From Parelaphostrongylus tenuis (lineage: Eukaryota; Nematoda; Chromadorea; Rhabditida; Metastrongylidae): a stretch of 64,000 bases of DNA. The stretch is taken from assembly GCA_019055375.1 (NCBI GenBank), contig JAHQIW010003666.1, forward strand, positions 124,001 to 188,000, read 5' to 3'. Under the pieces are notes generated by a model. That model saw nothing but the letters and a program-made list of their open reading frames with translations. It was not told the origin of the DNA and made no database searches. Position 1 is the first letter of the stretch; every line of letters begins with the position of its first letter. Positions 56,184-64,000 of this stretch are shown piece by piece. The position numbers were made by a program, and so were the translations under genes.

Positions 56184-59100
56184 ATGTCTGTTATGACAAT
56201 AAGTGCATGTAACCTCTCCTCGTACTCACCACTAGAAGGCTTAACTAAACAGAGGTGCGTAGGCTGTGGTAGAAATCGGATGTATTTCTGCTATGATTGC
56301 CGCATTGTTTTGCCTGGAGTTTCTTCGCCTATTGTAAAGGTATCTTGAGCCCTCTAATATTCACCGATTACAGTGAGACTTCAGTACATCTCGATAGACT
56401 TGTGTTGAGCTTTTCGAAGTTCCATGTGATCGTTTGTGACTTACGTTTCGGCGGCATCGCCATCATCAGAGCTACGCGCCCCATACATGTTTAGGCACGT
56501 AGGGACTAAGAGTGTGAGATATAAACAAGCGAAATGTTGTCTGAGTCGTTTTACAGTTGATCGCTTGCTACTCTCTACTAACCGGTTAACTTCAGCGGAC
56601 CCAAATTGCCGCCAGCATGGGAACGACTACCTCCTCTGACCTGATTAGTCGCCCGCAATCGGGTCAGAGGAGTGGAGTCGTTCCCACGCTAACGGACGTG
56701 CCCAGTTTGGGTTCGTGGAAGTCATCTGGTTAGTTATATGAACCTTGTTGTTTTAACGACTGGTTTTTTGGAATCTCGTTTTAGAGCATCAATATATCTC
56801 AATAGACTTGTCTTAACCCTTTTAGGATGGTGGACCCATCTCGCCTGCATCTTTATCCCTCAGCGTAGGAACGCATCAAATGTATCATTGTTGTTATTTT
56901 CCTGTGTTATGTTATATGTATGTATATTATGTTGTTATAAGATGGAGAATAACAACAATAATGCGTTAAATAAAGCAATAATACATTCAGTGCGTTCCTG
57001 CGCTGAGAGTTGGATATGCAGATGAAGTGTAGCAGACCGTCCTGCGGTTGCTTTGTCGGGTGCCAGTGTGGGTTGACGGTCCCAAAAGGGTTAAGCTTTT
57101 CGAGGTTGATGTAACCTATGACTTACGTACTTTTTGGTAATTTCGCCAACATTTGGATTTTATCATTCTTCGCTTCCCCATCTTTATAAGAGAGGCGCGT
57201 GGTTCTGATGCGAGGTTTAAAAAAATGATAGATTTAACCCCCTACTGCAACGCTTCACAGCAGACATTTTGGTGTCGACTAGTATTGAAGATTATTCTAT
57301 ATGCGTAATTATTATAGCAGAAAAAAAAACGCCTAGTAGTTAACAGTTCATAATATCAGGAATATAAGTGCTGGTTCGACCTCACTCCCTTAACACTCTT
57401 AAAATCAATCAACGACGCTTTACAGAACGCTTTAGCTCGTATTCATTGAAGATTACAAGAAAAGTTTCCCGATCAGCATTCTTCGACATTCGTAAGGATT
57501 ACGAAATCCTTAAGCAGTAGTAGAAACGGCACTGAATTGTTCGAAGACCCCACTGTTGAGGATACACTCCAGGAAACGAAACGAAAGTGCAAGAACTGGT
57601 GGGGTGCGCACTATGAAATTGTCATTATGAGTCGTGTAAATATTGATAATATAAATGATATAAATGGTAGTAGTCATAATATTATACTGGGGCGCTGTGG
57701 CCGAGTGGTTGTGATGCTCGTCGCGGCTCGCGTGGAGTAGAGTTGCACCCCAACTCTCTTCGGCAGTCAACAGCAACACCTTATGGAACGCCACAGTCAG
57801 TCTACCCTTGAGGTTACAAGTCGCTCAGTCAGTATTCTACGACGTTGAAGGAGAAGAGGAAAAACAAATTGAATGCTAGAAGTCGGGATCCGCATAATGA
57901 AAAAAAAAACACTGTGAAGACGGATCAATAAAGTATCTAAATAAAGACTTTTTGACAGTTATTTTACAGTGGATTTTACCTTAGTCCCTACTGCAGAGGA
58001 GAACTTATTTGACTGCTAATCATTATGGAAGGCTATTCTTTTGACTTCATATTGATCTTTTAGAATTTCATCGTGGGTGTCTTTCATACTGGGTTGAGAA
58101 ATCATAGGATTCCGTTGATAGATGTACATCTTGGGCGCTTGTAAGACTAATAATTGTATAATCATTGTGATGATTCAATTTGGCATGTGTGTGGTCACTA
58201 CTTAAATCTGGTATTCACGGTGGCTGCCAAGTGAAAAAACGTCTGTAGAGCGATACACTTTTCTTACTCATAAAGCGAAGGTAATCATGAGAAGTTTCTC
58301 AGGTTTCCCTAGATAGATGTAGGATTTATCCGTTAGAATCAACTCCAGCGGAAGTTCATTCCCTCTCAGAAGAGAGATTGATTCATTACATCAGATTGTT
58401 TCCATTTCTTTTCTTATTGGATTTTTTATGTCTGAGGCAAGCGTATAGCTCTTCGTTTGCATCTCACTTTCTATCCACCACATCAAGGACTCCATGTATT
58501 CTCAAAGCGAAGCGGTTGATATCATTCATACGAGTAGAACCTACGATATATATATCAAACCTTGATTGAGTATTTTTCATTTACTGGTAAGCTAACACGG
58601 GTGTACATAAATCTTGATTATGGGTAACGTTATGGTTATTTCACCTTCATCAGAGCCACATTGACCTGAGACGAGTGTTGAGTTGTTCTTCGTACGATGT
58701 TGGCCCTCGTAGCCGTTACACCGAAACAAATCGAGTGGAGTGGATCAGCCTACGAATGAGGTAGCGTCCTTATCGTTGCCCTTTTACACAGGATTTCAGC
58801 CTTGTTTAAGTGACCTAGCATCATTCAGCAGTTCTCCAGGATGCAGGACGATTCTTAAACAGTTGTCGACCGATATTGGCTGCTTATCCGATGGCAATCT
58901 ATCCTGCAACAGTCGCATCAGTATTATCTATTTACACAAAAGCAATTACGTTCGAGCACCGTTCAAGAACCGTCTTGTATCTAGAAGAAGTGCTGAGTGA
59001 TGCTAGGTCCCTTCAACAGAGCTGGAGTCCGATATAGAAGGGCAACACTGAGGAGCTATTTCATCGTTGGGGTGATTCACTCTACTCGGTTCATCCCGAT

Positions 59101-61607
59101 GTTACGATGATCAACATCGTACAAAGTTTATCAATAAATGATGAATGTTATGTTACGAATTAATTTTCAGTTGCCTTGCAATGTTGACGTGATCAAGCAT
59201 CCAATGGAGAAGAACAGCAAAAGTAGCGCTATTCATTGCAAAATTCTGGCACCTGCACAAACCCGAGTAGGGAACAAAAATCATACAAGGTTGTGAAGTC
59301 GACTTACATAAATTGTTTCCAGATTTTTGATGTGCCTGACGTGTTCGATTATAGGAAAGAAGATAAACAAAGTCATAAAGGAAGTAATGTAGGTATTGTC
59401 GATTTCTAAGACGTATTCGTATCAATGCGTATCTGTGGTACCTATTCAGGTAGTCGTTTTCCCCTCATCGTCTGCGATTTCAATCAAGGAATTCGTAAAG
59501 ACAAAAGGACCTATAAAAAGATTCATCGTTTTAGACTGCACATGGTTTCAGGTTAATACCATGCAAAAAATTCCTCAAATTCAAGGTAAGAACTCGCATT
59601 ATTCACAAGTTATCCCTGAAAGTGTTTGGTCTATAATCATATAATAATGAGTAGAGTCTTAGGGCTACCATTTGTATCGCTCACTAAATACCATACTGCT
59701 TTCTGGAGACCTCAACGCAATGTTAGTCGAGGTGGCTTAGCAACAATTGAAGCTATTTATTATGCTCTCAGGGAATATCAAGAGTACGGACTTCAACGAC
59801 CGTATAAAGGTATTCTTTGAGTTAGGGTGATTTCGTTATTTGGATTATTGAAAACTCGAAGCGTAGTGATAAGATATTCCAGCGTGTTTAGTTTTGTTTG
59901 TCAATGATTAACAACTTCATTACCTTAAGTAGGCGATATTAAATATTATGTAAATGCAGATCTGACAGTGCTTGTGTTCTTTAGTGAGCTTTCAAGCCTC
60001 AAGAAACTGCTCTTATTCGTTATCTTTGTTTCTCTTATATTTTCGTGAATAGCTATGATCAGTTATCATCACGATGGTTAGCTGTATTGCCTATATGTTG
60101 TCTTCTGCTGTGAAATTCATTTACTTGAGTTTAACTATTCATTTTGAAGCTGTGCAAATGGGTCAGCCTCACCTTGTAGTTCCTATTTTCATATTATACC
60201 CATACGCGATTGAACTCTCCTTCGAATTTTGCCATTCCTTAGCCTGTCGTTTTTCTATTCTTTTCCTCCTTTCCCTTCTCCTAACAGAACGATTGAACGA
60301 CTGTCTCAATGGAACCCAGTGAGTCTCAACTTCTTCAGGTCCTACAGGATATGAATGATTTGGGTCACGTAAATATTGCACTGCCTTTGGGCTAGGCGAA
60401 ATGTGACTTTGTATTGTTTAGTTTGAACACTAGCTCATATATTTTTATACTTGTTGTTGTTCTATTGATTTCTTCGTTGTTTTTTATTTTTCTAAAATAT
60501 GTTATTTCGTCTAGTTTGGGTTTGATAGCGAACACTAACATATTTTATGAAAGGAGGTTTGTGAATTACAAATCTCCTTTCAGGAAATATGTTAGTTTTC
60601 AGTGCTAAATTCAAACCAAACAAAATAACTTATTTTGAAAAATAAAAAACAGCAGAACAATCGATAGGTCAATAACAAATATATAGATATATGAGGAATT
60701 TTACTTTTTAATATTCGTTTGTGGTATGCATGAATGAAAAAAGTTTTGAAGATTGTGACAAAGCTGATTTTCCGCAATCGATATTTTTTTGAACAAAAGA
60801 GGACTTCAAGAGAGAGAGTCAGTTAGATTTCTATATTTAACAGTAAGAAGTTTTTTTTTTTTTCAAAAAGATCCTTTCACTTTTGAACTTCACGGAGCTT
60901 TGATCTTGGAAAATTTTGACAAAGTTGTATTTTCGACCGAATCTCAACTGCAGTCATAAAAAAACATGCTGAGAAGCCTTCTTGCAGTGTCCTAGGAAGT
61001 TCTGATTGTCAACCGCTCCAGTATACGAAGTTCAAACATCGGCGATGCATGATTTTCAATAATTCACAGTTTGTCGTGTAGGAAAATGAGTTTAATTCTT
61101 CGTAGCTAAAAATTCTCATTTTGATATGCTTTTTTTTACTAATTGATAGAGACTGTTGCTAGCTTCATTCGCTCTAAACTAGAAGGATTATCTATTTTCG
61201 TACACGTGTATCGATATCAGTGCATGTTGTCATAGTTTTTATAGCTGAAAATGACCACACTAAGTTTTCTCGTCTTCAACGCTTTAGGAAAAGCTTTACG
61301 GCTAAAATATCGAAACTGCCAATATCTTATTAAGTAGCACAAAAACCAGCGATATTACTTGAAAAGATTATGGTGACCATGTTCTCTGAAATTACTTCTG
61401 CAGCTACGCTCTTAGTCTATCTTTATTGTGCTTTATTCAATATCACTATTGATTTTCTTGGTTGAAGGTGAATTCGACGACTTACTCTATTGGTTTTTCC
61501 ATACTCGGCAACACGTGGATAAGAAGAACGAAGAACACCGCAGCCGAAAACTCGCCGCCTCTGGATTATTGTGGGAATCCTCTCCTAATACTAGTTTCAG
61601 TTCATAG
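56184..61607 (+). CDS. DTWD1: DTWD1, tRNA-uridine aminocarboxypropyltransferase (DTW domain)
   Basis: DTWD1 transfers the aminocarboxypropyl group of SAM to U20 of certain tRNAs, making acp3U. Exons: 56184-56339, 59171-59266, 59323-59388, 59450-59585, 59663-59809, 61468-61607. All phases agree and give 246 residues, somewhat shorter than vertebrate DTWD1 (about 300). Seen in order: a zinc-type CVGC...CYDC pair (Cys25/28/36/39), LPCNVDVIKHP with SSAIHCKILAP, the loop IFDVPDVFDY, VVVFPSSSAISIKEF, the family motif Asp-Cys-Thr-Trp at about 135-138, TAFWRP, and LATIEAIYYALREY before a C-terminal YKGEFDDLL. The ATG sits directly on an acceptor (tttcatttctag), as expected for a trans-spliced first exon. 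Intron 1 (2.8 kb) and intron 5 (1.7 kb) carry repeats; the others are 56-77 bp. The last acceptor (ggttgaag) is weak, but the family match continues across it. Confidence 0.92.
56575..56745. repeat. fold-back with perfect core
   Basis: Core arms catgggaacgactacctcct and the mirrored aggagtggagtcgttcccac pair around agtcgcccgc; weaker pairing extends outward (acccaaattgcc against cagtttgggt). In DTWD1 intron 1. Confidence 0.7.
56813..57094. mobile_element. piggyBac-like MITE (TTAA type), intact TTAA at both ends
   Basis: Begins ttaacccttttaggatgg and ends cccaaaagggttaa. The interior inverted repeat centres on tgttgttattttcctgtg and ggagaataacaacaataa. In intron 1 of DTWD1. Confidence 0.8.
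57365..57640 (+). mobile_element. SINE-2 variant
   Basis: B-box-like gtgctggttcgacctcact, body gacattcgtaaggattacga and tail aaagtgcaagaactggtggg. In DTWD1 intron 1. Confidence 0.5.
57690..57945 (+). mobile_element. tRNA-derived SINE-2
   Basis: Head ggcgctgtggccgagtggtt, B-box tggagtagagttgcacccc, tail gaatgctagaagtcgggatc. In DTWD1 intron 1. Confidence 0.75.
57950..59170. other. rest of DTWD1 intron 1, nothing recognised
   Basis: Short ORFs without family motifs; no clear repeat. Confidence 0.45.
60433..60696. repeat. long near-perfect inverted repeat (hairpin)
   Basis: The arm 60433-60556 is mirrored by 60573-60696: aacactaacatattttatga against ggaaatatgttagttttcag, and atttttctaaaatatgttat against aataacttattttgaaaaat. 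Arms about 124 bp, loop about 16 bp. In DTWD1 intron 5. Confidence 0.8.
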
Positions 61608-61651
61608 ACTACAATTAGAAAATAACTTGTAGTAGATTATTAGACATCAGA

Positions 61652-61852
61652 CTGCGTAATCAACTTGAATTTTCCTAGATATCTACTCGTTTATTCTCCG
61701 GTATGGAAATTTTCTTATTTTCCATTTCCGTGGCTTACTAGTTCAAAGATTTGCGTAATCATTTTTGAATGTTTCTAGATATCTACTCGTTTATTCTCCG
61801 GTATGGAGATTTTGTTATTTTTTGTTTCTGTGACTAGCTAGTTCAAATCAAT
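61652..61852. repeat. 100-bp direct tandem duplication
   Basis: Two copies with a 100-bp period share ctagatatctactcgtttat and then tctccggtatgga; the second copy differs at about a dozen sites. Just after the DTWD1 stop, probably in its 3' UTR or spacer. Confidence 0.85.
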
Positions 61853-62044
61853 CACAGTTGTTTTTTTATGAATACTTTGTTATGTTGTTCCATTACTAAA
61901 GCTGACAATGATAGCGTCTTCGTTATACAAACTCTTGATGAATCGTTGTTTTCTCACTCTATGAGATACTAGATTTACGCAGTTATCTTTTTCTTCGATT
62001 TTTTGAAGTTATTTATAATTTTTGGTCGCTAATATGTAATTCAG

Positions 62045-62827
62045 ATGGCAGTTCTACTGCGTAAATCAATCATTACGAATTTACGTCGCATTTCTTCGTT
62101 GTCTGGAAGAGTACCGTACCGTGGTGATGCAGTGTTAATCACTACAGAGCCAGAAATCAGCCATGTAATAGTTTATGCCTCTTCAATTCGAAAATGTGAT
62201 TTTCTAGAGTTAACGTCTATAGTTTTATTTGGATAGCTTGTCGTCCCGTTTTGAAGACTAATGGCAACGTCAGCTCGATTTCCTTTTCTTTCTCATACGA
62301 TTGTCGCGCATAGTGTGATGGTATGCTCCCTGAATGGTGTTAACTCTGGTCACCGTTTCATGACTCAAACATCGTACTTAGGTGCGAGTGTTGCTTGTTA
62401 TTGTGGCTCACATGTACTGCCTCCATTTTTGTAGGGAGTGCTTGCATCTTCAAGTCCGATCCGTTGTTCTTCTCTCTTACATATCTCCAAATCTTCTCAG
62501 TATACGGTCGTCTAAGTGTTGCATTTATAGACTTTATTTCAGAGTCCCGTCTAGCACAGTAATTAGTGGTGCCCTGCGATTTTTTTACTAACCTAAGATT
62601 TGGTCTTTTATAATCTACGTTTTTATCAGCTCGAAATTTTCTGGTCTTCCGTTTTGAGTGTTTTCGTAAGACCACACTCAATTCCAATTTGCGTGAAAAT
62701 CATTTTTGAGCCTTGCATGTGGTCTGTGATGTGCGCTTATGAGCCTGGTCACAAGAAAACGCTCGAAACGAATGGTATTCAACAATTACCAGCCAGGAGC
62801 AGTCGAGTGTACAACACTGTCCGTTTG
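62045..62827 (+). CDS. candidate 5' exons of a mitochondrial protein gene
   Basis: An ATG directly on an acceptor (tgtaattcag) opens a 40-codon exon, 62045-62164, ending at donor cat/gtaata. It starts MAVLLRKSIITNLRRISSL, rich in Arg, Lys, Ser and Leu with no acidic residue, as in a mitochondrial presequence. A second in-phase exon, 62711-62827, ends at a good donor (tttg/gtgagt) and contains VMCAYEPGHKKTLETNG. The spacing of the joined segments faintly recalls mitochondrial ribosomal protein mL42, but I could not identify the family or find the 3' exons. It lies 440 bp downstream of DTWD1 on the same strand, close enough for an operon. Confidence 0.35.
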
Positions 62828-62829
62828 GT

Positions 62830-63550
62830 GAGTTTAATCAGTATACGCGACATCTAAATATTGGGTCTGCGGTTTCTCTATGTAATGGTGTTCTCTCCCA
62901 AGAGTGTTTAGCTCAGATGAAAAGCAACATGCAACTGGCGAGGCTACAAGGCTCAAACACGTGTACTACACTGCAGAAGTGCCCATAACTGACCTCATGC
63001 TTGACTAAAAAATAGTTACCAGGCATTTTCTGACCTTCTTTGAAAGCGAACACACTAACGAGTAACTCAGAAAACCAGTTCGCCGTTCTTTGACTGACAG
63101 GTACTGATTTCAGTGCACATGGAATTTGTGCTCCAATTATAGTTTGCCCATATCAACATTCCTGAATAAGTTGAAATGGAAACCACTTAAAGCTACAATT
63201 ATTTTTACCACATAGGCTCAAGTGTTTTTATCCTTTCATTGTAAAATGCGGAATTTGGAGAGACCATATTTCATCTTCATTTTTTTATTCTTGCATTCTA
63301 TAGTCAGTGCTTGTATTCCGATCGTCGTAACGATTGAGAAAATGGGATTACGGTAACTGAGTGTCCTTGAGTGCGGCGTCAACATTTGGTACTACGTTTC
63401 TTGCGCAATCATGAACAGTCTAAACAGAGAAAAAGCGGTTCTTTTGACTAGGAGGGTTTGTCTTGACTCTGTGATCTTCCGGAAGTCAGGAGTCTGAGCT
63501 TCAAAAGACATCAGAATTTTTACTCACAAGTCTTACCGGAACCATTGGAA
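62830..63550. other. right-end sequence without assigned features
   Basis: It probably belongs to an intron or later exons of the candidate gene at 62,045. An acceptor at about 63,113 (tgatttcag) opens a 33-codon in-phase frame ending in a stop, but the peptide is not recognisable. Confidence 0.3.
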
Positions 63551-63554
63551 TGAA

Positions 63555-63845
63555 TCATGACAGAGCACATGTGGTGCAGTGGTCGAAGGTGCTCTGTATC
63601 GTACACGTGATCGATGGTTCGGTCTCGCCCTCATGCCTCATCGTGACCTCCATCTCTCTGTAGTCAGGTAATTTGGTAACAGACTTATGTACGAGGATAA
63701 TAACACTGACTAGATACATCGGTAGGCTACCGCGAGTCATTGTAAAAGCCAAATATGCATCCAGTCGCCTCAGACGAAAGAAGCTCCAATTTGAAGAATG
63801 CATGGCTCATCCCTCAGTTACTGACCAACGTCAAGGGGTTTGAGC
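63555..63845 (+). mobile_element. tRNA-derived SINE-1
   Basis: Head catgtggtgcagtggtcgaa; B-box cgatggttcggtctcgccc; body tagatacatcggtaggctac; tail actgaccaacgtcaaggg. Confidence 0.8.
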
Positions 63846-64000
63846 TTTTTGTGAATTATGGCTTTCGTGATAGAAATGTAGTATTAATAAATTCGGAACT
63901 CGGAAAAGAAGAATATTTTATGCGATTAGAAAACTAGTGGTAAAGTGGAAAATGTGATGAGGCACGCAAAAGTCTTCGTGACGACAAGCCATCCAAATAT

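Noticed and set aside
1..64000. CRISPR array, prophage, bacterial operon or rRNA
   Set aside because: No spaced short direct repeats, no prokaryotic gene structure, and intron-rich animal genes throughout.

Overview
This window looks like a gene-poor stretch of a nematode nuclear genome, most likely a clade V strongylid such as a hookworm or a close relative. The evidence is small phase-matched exons with T-rich, AG-ending 3' splice sites, start codons sitting directly on splice acceptors as in spliced-leader trans-splicing, and a heavy load of RTE, mariner-type and tRNA-derived repeats. No long ORF encodes a whole gene. All genes below were assembled by eye from short exons, by matching splice phase and protein-family motifs. 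No search or alignment was run.

Left part, minus strand. The 5' part of a VPS41 (HOPS subunit) gene starts at 10,051 and runs off the left edge. Upstream of it on the same strand is a UVRAG gene, with its stop at about 11,678 and recognisable exons up to 18,830. UVRAG is known to cooperate with the class C Vps/HOPS machinery, so this tandem pair is a candidate operon with a related function in autophagy and endolysosomal fusion. Introns and spacers here hold long fold-back repeats, fold-back mariner derivatives, a decayed RTE reverse transcriptase and piggyBac-like MITEs.

Middle, plus strand. A very large RBR-type E3 ubiquitin ligase gene of the RNF19 (Dorfin/NKLAM) type spans about 21,910-54,957 in at least 22 exons. 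It has a basic/acidic N-terminus, an IBR, RING2 with its catalytic Cys, two membrane segments and a long Ser-rich tail. The exon that should carry the first six zinc ligands of RING1 is not visible between 40,400 and 43,666, where a repeat abuts a small exon remnant. An alternative stop-containing exon at 48,796-48,866 suggests a short isoform. Its introns are packed with SINEs.

Right part, plus strand. A six-exon DTWD1 gene (tRNA acp3U synthase, DTW domain) lies at 56,184-61,607. After it, at 62,045, comes a candidate first exon of a further gene with a mitochondrial-type N-terminus.

Repeats dominate. There are about 19 copies of one tRNA-derived SINE (about 280 bp), about 11 of a second, two of a third, four mariner-derived fold-backs, six 600-900 bp fold-backs, several smaller fold-backs, five TTAA-type MITEs, three RTE fragments and several microsatellites.
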